Source: a virus. Taken from it: a stretch of DNA of 60,847 bases. The notes beneath the pieces are model-generated. The model made no database searches. It saw nothing but the letters and a program-made list of their open reading frames with translations, and was not told where the DNA came from. Where the stretch lies: positions 1-60,847 of the IMG/VR virus record IMGVR_UViG_3300034137_000025. The stretch is one strand, 5' to 3'. Both the position numbers and the translations under genes were made by a program. Of the stretch, positions 40,814 to 47,776 are shown one piece after another (position 1 is the first letter of the stretch; the number at the start of each line of letters is the position of its first letter).

Positions 40814-40878
40814 GTCCTTTTGTAGGGACCCGAATTTACAAACCTCACCACCGCTGTTTGCGGTCCCTAATAAAGGAC
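40814..40878. repeat. Long imperfect inverted repeat
   Basis: GTCCTTTTGTAGGGACC (40814-40830) and GGTCCCTAATAAAGGAC (40862-40878) are complementary at 15 of 17 positions around a 31-nt loop. It lies in the leader between the two early genes, upstream of the CII-like gene. Terminator, operator or antitermination site are all possible. Confidence 0.55.
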
Positions 40879-40882
40879 CCGG

Positions 40883-41122
40883 TTACGCTTTGCGGCGGAT
40901 ATGAACCACGTTGTTCGGTACTGATGAGTCTTGTGGAATGCTTGAAGCGAATGACCCGTGTACTGGGTCGCTAGCCCTATGAGCGTCCTCAAGCGCCCCA
41001 AGGATCTTGCTGAGCGCTCGCCTGACCAGCTCGGGACCGGTGGACCCAACCTTCATTGCCATTCGGTCGAAAGCGTCCATCTGTTGCTGATCCAGGGTTA
41101 CTTCATGCTCTGGAGTCTTCAT
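40883..41122 (-). CDS. Small early protein, possible ribbon-helix-helix regulator
   Basis: 79 residues, KTPEHEVTLDQQQMDAFDRM then STGPELVRRALSKILGALED. A short beta segment followed by two helices is the pattern of Arc/CopG proteins, but conserved residues are not decisive. Second gene behind cro. Function unknown. Confidence 0.55.
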   Translation of the reverse strand: MKTPEHEVTLDQQQMDAFDRMAMKVGSTGPELVRRALSKILGALEDAHRASDPVHGSFASSIPQDSSVPNNVVHIRRKA

Positions 41123-41149
41123 TGCCCGTCCTCTGGTGCGATTGAGCTG

Positions 41150-41353
41150 TCAGCCAAGTTTTCTTTCGATCCAGTCGGGCAACTCGCCCGTCTCCTCGAA
41201 TACCTCGATTACCGCCTTGAGAATTTCCCGACTCAAGACGCTGTGCTGCTCGCCAAGGCGAAGCGCGCAGGCCTTAAGCCGAAAAAACTCGTCCTCATTC
41301 AGCAGAACCTTCACTTGGCGCTTGTGGAGATGCGCTTTCTTTCCGTAGGCCAT
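41150..41353 (-). CDS. Small ribbon-helix-helix-like protein
   Basis: 67 residues: HKRQVKVLLNEDEFFRLKAC then LRLGEQHSVLSREILKAVIE. The beta-strand/two-helix order (VKVLLNEDEFFRLKAC) is typical of Arc/MetJ-type DNA-binding proteins. Directly downstream of cro in the leftward early operon; may act as a weak second regulator. Confidence 0.65.
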   Translation of the reverse strand: MAYGKKAHLHKRQVKVLLNEDEFFRLKACALRLGEQHSVLSREILKAVIEVFEETGELPDWIERKLG

Positions 41354-41386
41354 GTGGGTCGGTTCCCGGGTTGCGAGGGTTATTGG

Positions 41387-41584
41387 TCAGGCGGCGGACT
41401 TTCGCGCCGGAATTGGCCTGATCTCATTGGCTTCAACTGTTCCGTCATCCATCAACGTGATGGATATGGCCCGGTTCGAGCGATGCATCTGGGATACGGC
41501 GCTCTGCTGAATACCCAGAGCCTTGGCGAGATCGCTCTGGGTGCCATGAGCTGACAGGTACTCCCCAAGGGTTACGGTCTTCAT
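41387..41584 (-). CDS. cro: Cro-like repressor
   Basis: 65 residues. MKTVTLGEYLSAHGTQSDLA then KALGIQQSAVSQMHRSNRAI is a Cro-type helix-turn-helix, with short beta tail. First gene of the leftward operon, divergent from the CI gene with three shared operators between them. It would shut off repressor synthesis during lytic growth. The cro leader is about 30 nt. Confidence 0.87.
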   Translation of the reverse strand: MKTVTLGEYLSAHGTQSDLAKALGIQQSAVSQMHRSNRAISITLMDDGTVEANEIRPIPARKSAA

Positions 41585-41613
41585 TGGCGGTGCTCACGTT
41601 GGATTTGATCCAG

Positions 41614-41694
41614 ATATTAGCACTGCTGTTTTGAAAAAAACAAGGAAAGGATTAGCACTGCTGTTTGCACAAATAACAGCGGTGCTACTTAATC
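41614..41694. promoter_or_regulatory. Immunity switch: operators O1-O3, cro promoter and repressor promoter
   Basis: TTAGCACTGCTGTT occurs at 41617-41630 and 41652-41665; an inverted third site AACAGCGGTGCTAC lies at 41675-41688. Minus strand: TTGTTT (41643-41638), 18 bp, TAATAT (41619-41614) for cro, with O1 inside. Plus strand: TTGCAC (41665-41670), 18 bp, TTAATC (41689-41694) for the repressor, with O3 inside the spacer. The repressor transcript would start at or next to its ATG (41701). Confidence 0.8.
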
Positions 41695-41700
41695 ACGCGC

Positions 41701-42522
41701 ATGAAGAAACCGATTAGAACGCCGCTAACCCAAGAGCAGCTGGCTGATGCCCAGCGCCTGCGGGATGCGTACAAGCGAAAAGTTGCCGAGTCGAAGGCCT
41801 TGGGCCAGACGCCAACTTTGAACCAGGCGGAGGTCGGGTCGATGTGCGGCTGGAATTCGCCTCAAAGCACTGTCAGCCAGTACATGAACGGCAAGGTGGC
41901 GCTGAATCTCGATGCACTGATCAAGTTGTCCCATGCATTGGACTTTGAGCCAGCAGATGTGAGCCCCACTCTTGCCGCTGGCATTACTCGGGCGCCAGAT
42001 CCAGGCGCTGCACAGCTTGAGGCTCGAGAGGCACCAGCGTCCGCCGCGAAAACGCCTCTTCCGGCCGGCAGCGACCTTGATGATGACCGTGACGAGAAAT
42101 ACGCCTTCATCCCTCAATATTCAGCAAAGGCAGCAGCAGGATTTGGTCACGAGAATCCACACGTCGAATCCCTCGCCACGCTCGCCTTCAAGCGCGAATG
42201 GCTCAAGATGAAGGGAGTCAACCAAAAGCATCTGATCGTGATCTATGCCGACGGCGACAGCATGTGGCCGACGATCAACGACCACGATGTTCTATTGTTG
42301 GACACGTCCAAGACAGAGCCAGCTGATGGACAGGTGTTTGTTCTGACTAGTGCTGATAAGGGTGCGATCGTAAAGCGCCTAGTCCAAACGCCCTTGGGCG
42401 GTTGGATCATTCGGAGCGACAACGACGACTGCGACGATTATGCGGACGTGATGCTTTCACGCAGCGAGGTAAACGAGCACAGGATCATAGGAAAGGTTAT
42501 CTGGCGCGGCGGGGATTTGTAG
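41701..42522 (+). CDS. cI: CI-like prophage repressor (S24 self-cleaving)
   Basis: 273 residues. HTH at about 40-85 (LNQAEVGSMCGWNSPQSTVS, YMNGKVALNLDALIKLSHAL), linker, and an S24 peptidase domain from about 135. Cleavage site A146-G147 (KAAAGFG), catalytic S187 (DGDSMWPT) and K225 (AIVKRL) are present. RecA filaments would trigger self-cleavage and induction. Probably translated from a leaderless or nearly leaderless mRNA, as lambda cI from PRM. The site is complete and should be functional. Confidence 0.93.
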   Translation: MKKPIRTPLTQEQLADAQRLRDAYKRKVAESKALGQTPTLNQAEVGSMCGWNSPQSTVSQYMNGKVALNLDALIKLSHALDFEPADVSPTLAAGITRAPDPGAAQLEAREAPASAAKTPLPAGSDLDDDRDEKYAFIPQYSAKAAAGFGHENPHVESLATLAFKREWLKMKGVNQKHLIVIYADGDSMWPTINDHDVLLLDTSKTEPADGQVFVLTSADKGAIVKRLVQTPLGGWIIRSDNDDCDDYADVMLSRSEVNEHRIIGKVIWRGGDL

Positions 42523-42548
42523 ACTTACTTCCTTCACGGGAGGGCATC

Positions 42549-42788
42549 ATGAGTATCAATAAGCCTTCAAACGATATGCGCATGGACCTGGGCAAAGCGG
42601 CAAAGAAGCTCAGGCGCACCTCAATAGGCCTGCTTGGAATGGCTGTGCGACTGAGCGAAGCAGGCCTCGAAGCCGAGTCACTGAAGCTGCTTGCGATGGC
42701 GCGCGACCTGAATGAGATCGAGGACGCGGCCGTTGCCTACGCCAAAGAAGTCGGCACAGGAGTAGTGGCGCGGTCCAGTATCAACTGA
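42549..42788 (+). CDS. Hypothetical protein downstream of CI
   Basis: 79 residues from the ATG at 42549 (GGGAGG seven bases upstream), 26 bp behind the repressor. Helical: MDLGKAAKKLRRTSIGLLGM then LSEAGLEAESLKLLAMARDL. Probably cotranscribed with the repressor in the lysogen. No family recognised. Confidence 0.6.
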   Translation: MSINKPSNDMRMDLGKAAKKLRRTSIGLLGMAVRLSEAGLEAESLKLLAMARDLNEIEDAAVAYAKEVGTGVVARSSIN

Positions 42789-42826
42789 GGTAGCGCGACG
42801 GCATCTATAAGATCAGGAGCCTTATT

Positions 42827-43051
42827 ATGAGCACCGAGATTGCCAGGACACACATGGTTTCAGAACTTTCCAGGCTCGCAGAGGATTTCGAGTTTTCTGC
42901 TGCTGGCTTGGGCAAGCTCCGGGAAGCTGAAGGGTTAATGGATGCCGAAACATCAGACCTGATAAAGCAACTTCGTTACACCTCAGCTCAATTAAAGATC
43001 CTTGCTGGTCAAGCCGACAAAGGCGTCAATGGTGACGGCGATGCTGAGTAG
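42827..43051 (+). CDS. Hypothetical helical protein
   Basis: 74 residues, MSTEIARTHMVSELSRLAED then LMDAETSDLIKQLRYTSAQL. GGAG lies 11 bases before the ATG. It follows the 42549 gene by 38 bp in the lysogenic transcript. No family recognised. Confidence 0.5.
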   Translation: MSTEIARTHMVSELSRLAEDFEFSAAGLGKLREAEGLMDAETSDLIKQLRYTSAQLKILAGQADKGVNGDGDAE

Positions 43052-43108
43052 ATGGCGCAGCGCGGATTCGTAGCCGATAACGAATGGCAAGCTAGGGCAG
43101 CAGAATAA

Positions 43109-43372
43109 ATGGCTGATGACATTCAAGGGCTTGATGGGGAGAGAACTGCCCAGCAAGAGTTGTTTTTCGATCTTGAAGACTCCGGCGCAATACTTGGTTG
43201 GTCTGTCGTTGAGCTGAATGGCATCGCCATGCGCATCGACGCTGGCGGTAATGCCGATGACGCTGCAGCCCTGCTGAGCATCTGCAAGCTGCTTAAAACC
43301 GAGCAAGGAAGGATTTCAACGTACGCGGATGAAGCAAAAGGCGGCCGGATCGTTAGGGTCGGGGTTGAATAG
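43109..43372 (+). CDS. Hypothetical acidic protein
   Basis: 87 residues, FDLEDSGAILGWSVVELNGI and AAALLSICKLLKTEQGRIST. Beta-then-helix composition, acidic. No good SD visible, yet the frame is long and well composed. No family recognised. Confidence 0.5.
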   Translation: MADDIQGLDGERTAQQELFFDLEDSGAILGWSVVELNGIAMRIDAGGNADDAAALLSICKLLKTEQGRISTYADEAKGGRIVRVGVE

Positions 43373-43424
43373 CTAGCGCGGCAGAGACTCGTAGGGACCA
43401 TCAAAAATACTTTACGGACGGCTA

Positions 43425-43475
43425 TTGCATGCTAATTTTTTCAACCTACAATGTAGGTACGAAAAATTAGCATGC
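43425..43475 (+). promoter_or_regulatory. Promoter wholly enclosed in a large palindrome
   Basis: GCATGCTAATTTTT (43427-43440) and AAAAATTAGCATGC (43462-43475) are perfect 14-bp arms; an inner CCTACA-a-TGTAGG (43445-43457) shares the centre. TTGCAT (43425-43430), 16 bp, TACAAT (43447-43452) is a sigma-70 promoter inside it. The gene starts at 43485. The HTH protein encoded downstream is the obvious candidate binder. Confidence 0.75.
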
Positions 43476-43484
43476 GAGCTATCG

Positions 43485-44150
43485 ATGCAGAATCTAAACA
43501 CCGTCGTCATTGATCAGCCCCTAGAAGTGCAGCACGCTCTTGCCTCTATTGGGCTTACCAAAGAAATAGTCATAGGCATCGCAAAGAGCGCGGCATATGC
43601 CAGAGCCGAATATCTTCCCAGCGTTGATCCTGTCAACTTCCCAGGAACTCGCGCCTATCAAGAAGGCACCAGGCAGCTACGCTTGCAGACCAAGCCTGAC
43701 GGTTGGGTTACGAAAAAATTCAATAACATCGAGCTTATTCACAGTTCTGATGCCGGCCTAATGCTCGGCTTTCAAAATGTCGATCATGCCTGCTCTAGTA
43801 AAGATCCTCAGGCCATCTCCCGTCGGGGCGAGGGTACCAAGCAGCTCGTATCCATGCCGTACCAAACGAACCTCTTTGGGGGTGGTAACAGCGTTGCTTA
43901 CTCATCCGCTCCAAGTGGAGTTTTTCCTGTCGTTTGGTTCGTTTGTGTGGCCGCGCATGCAGATCGTATTCAAGTCGAGGTATCTCGACCTAAGCCTTTT
44001 GAGGGCGATCAGTTTAATGGCTTTTTTGAGAGAATTTTTGTAGCGGATGAGAGCCTCGAATCCGACGAACCTACTCCGGCACGCCTTGATGACGATATTG
44101 AGGATGATCACGACTTCACAATCACCAAAAAGCAAAATGGCAACTCTTAA
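43485..44150 (+). CDS. Unknown protein, partner of the ImmA-like peptidase
   Basis: 221 residues from the ATG at 43485. Mixed alpha/beta: ASIGLTKEIVIGIAKSAAYA, FPGTRAYQEGTRQLRLQTKP, a basic centre and SGVFPVVWFVCVAAHADRIQ near the C-terminus, ending in acidic repeats (ESDEPTPARLDDDIEDDHDF). No family recognised. Its 3' end overlaps the next gene by 14 bp, so the two form one translation-coupled unit behind the palindromic promoter. It may be an effector held in check by, or cleaved by, the ImmA-like protein. Confidence 0.72.
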   Translation: MQNLNTVVIDQPLEVQHALASIGLTKEIVIGIAKSAAYARAEYLPSVDPVNFPGTRAYQEGTRQLRLQTKPDGWVTKKFNNIELIHSSDAGLMLGFQNVDHACSSKDPQAISRRGEGTKQLVSMPYQTNLFGGGNSVAYSSAPSGVFPVVWFVCVAAHADRIQVEVSRPKPFEGDQFNGFFERIFVADESLESDEPTPARLDDDIEDDHDFTITKKQNGNS

Positions 44151-45210
44151 CTTAACTCGCCTGACTTTTGCGAGGAAGCGACGGCAGCTTACGCAGAAGC
44201 AGCTCGCGGAGTTGGCGGGCATTTCAAGCATCACTCTAACCCGCATACTCAAGGGCGTAATCATATCGCCTGGCGATGAGACGATAGCGTCGTTGGCCAA
44301 GGCGTTAGGTTATCCAGTCAGTTTTCTCTTCATGGATGACATCGATGAGCTGGATGAGAAAGAAGTTAGCTTCAGAAGCTTGAAGGCAATGACTGCCAAA
44401 CAAACCGACGCAGCTTTAGCTAGCGGCTCACTGGGCTACATATTTAACGACTGGGTGTCTAGTAAGTTCAATTTGCCTGAAGCTGATCTCCCGGAGCTCC
44501 GATCCGAAGATCCCGCATCCGCCGCAGCGGCGATCCGCAGGCATTGGGGTATTGGATTCCGTCCGATCCCTAACCTGATAAAGCTCTTAGAGTCAAAAGG
44601 GGTCAGGGTATTCACCCTCGCGGAAGGAAAGAACGTCGATGCTTTCTCTTTCTGGAGAGATGGCGTTCCTTATATGTTCCTGAACACGCTGAAGTCTGCT
44701 GAGCGCAGCCGTTTTGATGCGGCCCATGAGCTCGGCCACCTGTTGATGCACTGCCACGGATATCCAGATGGGCGCGAAGTCGAAAGGGAGGCGGATACCT
44801 TTGCCTCACAATTGCTGATTCCTAGAGAAGATCTTCTTGCTCACCTCCCGGCACTTCCGTCATTGAGGAAAATACTCGCGAGTAAGCACAGGTGGGGGGT
44901 TTCAGTTGCCGCGCTAGCACGTACCGCCAGGGATTCTGAACTCCTGACTGACTGGCATTACAGGGAGCTTTGTAAACAGATAGCGACTGCTGGGTATCGC
45001 ACCAAGGAGCCGGAATCCATTCCGCGCGAACGGTCTGTACTCTGGAAGAAGGTACTGGAGGAGCTGTGGAGGGATGGGCACACAAAAGAGACCATAGCTA
45101 CACAGTTATGCCTGCCACTTGACGAAGTTCACTCGCTTCTCCAAGGGGTGTTGGGCGGGATACTTCTCACGGAAAGGACCGCCGCCGCACAGCCCCTCCG
45201 GCTGGTATAG
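44137..45210 (+). CDS. XRE HTH - ImmA/IrrE-type metallopeptidase
   Basis: 357 residues from the ATG at 44137. HTH at residues about 6-62 (LTRLTFARKRRQLTQKQLAE; RILKGVIISPGDETIASLAK), helical linker, zinc peptidase domain with H197-E-L-G-H201 and third ligand E218 (VEREADTFASQLL). ImmA/IrrE proteins cut repressors or regulate toxins; fused HTH members often control their own promoter and neighbouring effectors. Not needed for the CI circuit, since CI has its own cleavage domain. A terminator follows at 45227. Confidence 0.87.
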   Translation: MATLNLTRLTFARKRRQLTQKQLAELAGISSITLTRILKGVIISPGDETIASLAKALGYPVSFLFMDDIDELDEKEVSFRSLKAMTAKQTDAALASGSLGYIFNDWVSSKFNLPEADLPELRSEDPASAAAAIRRHWGIGFRPIPNLIKLLESKGVRVFTLAEGKNVDAFSFWRDGVPYMFLNTLKSAERSRFDAAHELGHLLMHCHGYPDGREVEREADTFASQLLIPREDLLAHLPALPSLRKILASKHRWGVSVAALARTARDSELLTDWHYRELCKQIATAGYRTKEPESIPRERSVLWKKVLEELWRDGHTKETIATQLCLPLDEVHSLLQGVLGGILLTERTAAAQPLRLV

Positions 45211-45226
45211 CAGGAAGTATTATCCG

Positions 45227-45252
45227 AAGCCCGGCAAAGCGCCGGGCTTTTT
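45227..45252 (+). terminator. Terminator of the ImmA module
   Basis: AAGCCCGGC-aaagc-GCCGGGCTT stem of nine pairs and TTTTT on the plus strand. Confidence 0.8.
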
Positions 45253-45414
45253 CATTGCAGGCTTTCACGAGCTTTTCATGTTTCGCCGCGTAGCCTTGGT
45301 TTTGCTCCTTCATGACTTTAAGCCCGTTGATCCCCATCACGGGCTTTTCTTTGTCCGCAATTCGTCAACGTGCCATGCCTGCCCTACGCTTTCCTCTCCT
45401 ATGGAGGAAGCGCT

Positions 45415-45657
45415 ATGTCCCTGCCAGACGATCCAACCCCTGCCCTGCTCCACCGTCTTAACTTGAACATCAATGCTCTCGGCTCGGCCATCGAAGAGAT
45501 CGGCATCTGGATCAATCAGCGCGGATCTATAGAGGTGTCTGGAAGGATTGAACAGCAGCTTGACGTGCTTAACGAGAATGCAGACTTCATCGCCGAGGCC
45601 ATGGCTGACCTAGTGGCGAGGTGGAAGCCCGAGAGCGAGATTGACTCAAGCGATTAA
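45415..45657 (+). CDS. Hypothetical protein
   Basis: 80 residues from the ATG at 45415 (GGAGG eleven bases upstream). LLHRLNLNINALGSAIEEIG then GRIEQQLDVLNENADFIAEA, helical with a charged tail. Probably an early accessory gene. No family recognised. Confidence 0.6.
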   Translation: MSLPDDPTPALLHRLNLNINALGSAIEEIGIWINQRGSIEVSGRIEQQLDVLNENADFIAEAMADLVARWKPESEIDSSD

Positions 45658-45743
45658 CTCGTTGCACGCCGACGAGCGGTATTGACGCAGCGATCCAGTC
45701 ACATAATTTCCGATGTGAACCCACCATACACAGGGAACATATA

Positions 45744-45983
45744 ATGGACATTGAGCACGGCTTAAGGCTGCTTCTTCCACAGATCCAAGCGTTGCTGGGA
45801 AACAATACCTTGAGCTACCAGTATCACGGCCAGGATCGGTCTGCTTCATTTACTCTAAGGCACCCCGAGGGCGGGCTTTTGATCATTCATGAACCGCGCC
45901 CGGATATCATTGCTTTAAACGGGCCTGAAAAGCCTGCGCAATTCTTCATCGACCAGATGGTGCACAAACGGTGGCCAATCTGA
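45744..45983 (+). CDS. Hypothetical protein
   Basis: 79 residues; GLRLLLPQIQALLGNNTLSY then beta strands (SASFTLRHPEGGLLIIHEPR) and a helical end. AGGGA lies nine bases before the ATG and a terminator follows the stop. No family recognised. Confidence 0.6.
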   Translation: MDIEHGLRLLLPQIQALLGNNTLSYQYHGQDRSASFTLRHPEGGLLIIHEPRPDIIALNGPEKPAQFFIDQMVHKRWPI

Positions 45984-45993
45984 CCAACGACCG

Positions 45994-46019
45994 AGCCCGC
46001 TAATGCCGCGGGCTTTTTC
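45994..46019 (+). terminator. Intrinsic terminator
   Basis: AGCCCGC-taatgcc-GCGGGCT stem and TTTTTC on the plus strand, just behind the stop at 45983. Confidence 0.75.
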
Positions 46020-46082
46020 GTGCCCACAACATCACGGAGTACAAATGTACTCCTCCGGCTTGCCATTTTCCGGCAAGGCCAA

Positions 46083-46102
46083 TACTGTATATCCATACAT
46101 AT
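46083..46102. promoter_or_regulatory. LexA-like box
   Basis: TACTGTATATCCATACATAT differs from the LexA consensus mainly in the last half site (CTG-N10-CAT instead of CAG). It lies about 20 bp before the DUF1654-like gene at 46119. Confidence 0.55.
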
Positions 46103-46118
46103 ATGGAGCAGTAATCTC

Positions 46119-46367
46119 ATGGCAAAGGCAAAACCAGCACTGAAAGTCCCCACCTCCTACGAGCTGCTTGGGATGCGCATCCAGAAGTCCATAAACAACC
46201 CTAGGGCGCAAATCTCGAAGTCGGCGCTTCTGGAGCGATTACCGGATGACCTAGCTGAAGACTGGGCGCAGATGCTGGATGAGATCGCCGAGAACGACAA
46301 CGTAACCCTTGCCCACCGTGATGACGGCAACGTCCACATCTTCTGGACCGTTCCGAAGGAAGACTGA
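46119..46367 (+). CDS. DUF1654-like protein under LexA control
   Basis: 82 residues from the ATG at 46119. TSYELLGMRIQKSINNPRAQ, LLERLPDDLAEDWAQMLDEI and HRDDGNVHIFWTVPKED follow the pattern of DUF1654, a small family of Pseudomonas and its phages. The LexA-like box upstream suggests SOS induction. Longer readings from 46020 run over that box and are not used. Biochemical role unknown. Confidence 0.72.
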   Translation: MAKAKPALKVPTSYELLGMRIQKSINNPRAQISKSALLERLPDDLAEDWAQMLDEIAENDNVTLAHRDDGNVHIFWTVPKED

Positions 46368-46383
46368 ATTTCGAAGCACCAAT

Positions 46384-46407
46384 AGCCCGCCGCTGTGCGG
46401 GCTTTTT
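46384..46407 (+). terminator. Intrinsic terminator
   Basis: AGCCCGC-cgctgt-GCGGGCT stem and TTTTTC on the plus strand behind the DUF1654-like gene. Confidence 0.75.
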
Positions 46408-46416
46408 CATGCCTGG

Positions 46417-46466
46417 TTGAAAATATATTAGCAGTGCTGTTTAAAGACAATATCAGCAGTGCTAAT
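46417..46466 (+). promoter_or_regulatory. Repressor-controlled rightward early promoter with two operators
   Basis: TTAGCAGTGCTGTT (46428-46441) and, inverted, ATCAGCAGTGCTAAT (46452-46466) match the operators beside the repressor gene. TTGAAA (46417-46422), 17 bp, TTTAAA (46440-46445) is a promoter with the first site in its spacer. Equivalent of lambda PL/OL, facing the recombination operon. Confidence 0.8.
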
Positions 46467-46976
46467 TTACATCCATCGAAGCGGTCCTCACTCAGGGACC
46501 GGCGGAGATACCGCTCTTTAGCCACACAGCAACACCCTTGCCGGATAACCACCGGCCCAGCAGTACAGGCAGCGATGAGTCGGCCTTAACGACTCAGATG
46601 GGTGGCCACTACCCAGGGCGTGCAGCGTAAAGCGCCAAGACAAGTGTTCCAGCGGAAGAATCCGAAAGGCCGCGGCTGGAGAGAAAGATACACCGAATAT
46701 TTACGCCAACCCCCTTGAGCGGAGGATTCGCACCGATGCACCACTAAGCGATTCACCAGTGCGGCGCAGTAAGCCTGAAGGCTGCGCCCAATACCTGACA
46801 GGCAGCGGAAAGCAGGGCCGACAATGCGACCGCGCATTGGCCGTAAGGTAGGCCCACCCCGACGCATCAAGACATCGCTGATGCAGCAAGCCCGGTCCGA
46901 CGCCAGTTGCGGGACCGGGTCACAGATTTCACTGGCAGCCCTTCTCGCGAGGGGCTGACGGGAAATCAACAGCCCT
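46450..46976 (+). ncRNA. Hairpin-rich leader RNA candidate of the early operon
   Basis: About 500 nt between the repressor-controlled promoter and the first gene (46987) hold no plus-strand gene but a chain of stems: CGGTCC/GGACCG (46482/46496), GCCGG/CCGGC (46540/46552), TGAGTCG/CGACTCA (46576/46590), GGCGCA/TGCGCC with an inner GCC-tgaa-GGC (46763/46783), CAATGCG/CGCATTG (46822/46833) within GGGCC/GGCCC, GCATCA/TGATGC (46864/46879), CCCGGTCC/GGACCGGG (46891/46912) and CAGCCC/GGGCTG (46936/46952). GGAGG for the next gene follows. Lies where lambda has nut and HK022 has put antitermination sites. Confidence 0.5.
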
Positions 46977-46986
46977 GGAGGCCACC

Positions 46987-47409
46987 ATGAACGCAGCTTT
47001 GCAGATAGCACAATTGAACTACGACCGTGTATTGCCTCCTGAGGATAACGAGGCGGCAGATGTAGCGCGCAGCAACTGGCTATTTGAGTCAGCAGAGATG
47101 CTGATTCGCGGCAGTGACGTGATTTTCCAGCGGCGGATGCGCTCGCCTCAAAGCGTCAGCTACGCCGAGTTCGCCACAGCTGTTCAGGATCATCTGAATC
47201 AGCAGCAGATTGACGGCAATGATGACGAAGACTCGTTCGCACACCTAGTCATCGACGCGTTAGCTGGAGCGCCATGCAGGACACCAGCACTCAACCTGCT
47301 CGGAGAGTCGACCCACACCCACGGCAAGCTCTACGAGATAGCTGATGCCCTACTTGAGCCCTACGCCGATGACGCGCTGATCGCCAAGGCTGAGGACGAT
47401 GCGCTATGA
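46987..47409 (+). CDS. Hypothetical protein, first gene of the rightward early operon
   Basis: 140 residues, acidic and helical: NAALQIAQLNYDRVLPPEDN, DVIFQRRMRSPQSVSYAEFA, HGKLYEIADALLEPYADDAL. GGAGG seven bases before the ATG. It overlaps the next gene by four bases. No family recognised; early phage genes in this place often code for host-takeover proteins. Confidence 0.65.
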   Translation: MNAALQIAQLNYDRVLPPEDNEAADVARSNWLFESAEMLIRGSDVIFQRRMRSPQSVSYAEFATAVQDHLNQQQIDGNDDEDSFAHLVIDALAGAPCRTPALNLLGESTHTHGKLYEIADALLEPYADDALIAKAEDDAL

Positions 47410-47600
47410 GTCGCCAAGCCATTGAAGCGGCCATTGCGGCAATACCCGGCCACTACAACCCCGATCTTGCCTCAGGCATCGCAGAGGGGCTGGTGATCGC
47501 CTACTTCACTTCGCAGGTTATCGACTCGGACAACTTCAAAGACTACTGCGCGCAGATCCTGGCCGAGAGCCAAGCGCGCCAACCAAGGAGAGCGGCATGA
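47406..47600 (+). CDS. Hypothetical early protein
   Basis: 64 residues, IEAAIAAIPGHYNPDLASGI then FTSQVIDSDNFKDYCAQILA, helical. Four-base overlaps on both sides (ATGA) show translational coupling. No family recognised. Confidence 0.65.
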   Translation: MSRQAIEAAIAAIPGHYNPDLASGIAEGLVIAYFTSQVIDSDNFKDYCAQILAESQARQPRRAA

Positions 47601-47776
47601 ATACTGCCCCGGTTAAAACGTTGATCGACGAGCAGGTTGAAGAGCTTGAAACCCGAACCCGACCAGCCCTGGTGCGTGGCACTTTCTCCCCGCATCGGGG
47701 CATGCGTGTGGCCGATCTGCCTTACCCCATCAAAGCGGACTGGCTCAAGCGCCGACCGATCAAGGTGTGGAGATGA
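47597..47776 (+). CDS. Short early protein
   Basis: 59 residues, ATG at 47597 overlapping the previous stop: MNTAPVKTLIDEQVEELETR, then basic (TFSPHRGMRVADLPYPIKAD). The next gene again overlaps by four bases. The unbroken chain of ATGA junctions makes a real gene likely although it is short. Confidence 0.6.
   Translation: MNTAPVKTLIDEQVEELETRTRPALVRGTFSPHRGMRVADLPYPIKADWLKRRPIKVWR

Noticed and set aside
46586-47011. 141-residue open frame on the minus strand across the leader
   Set aside because: It has an unusual Arg/Trp/Cys-rich composition, no ribosome site, and runs over hairpin arms and the start of the 46987 gene; treated as chance.
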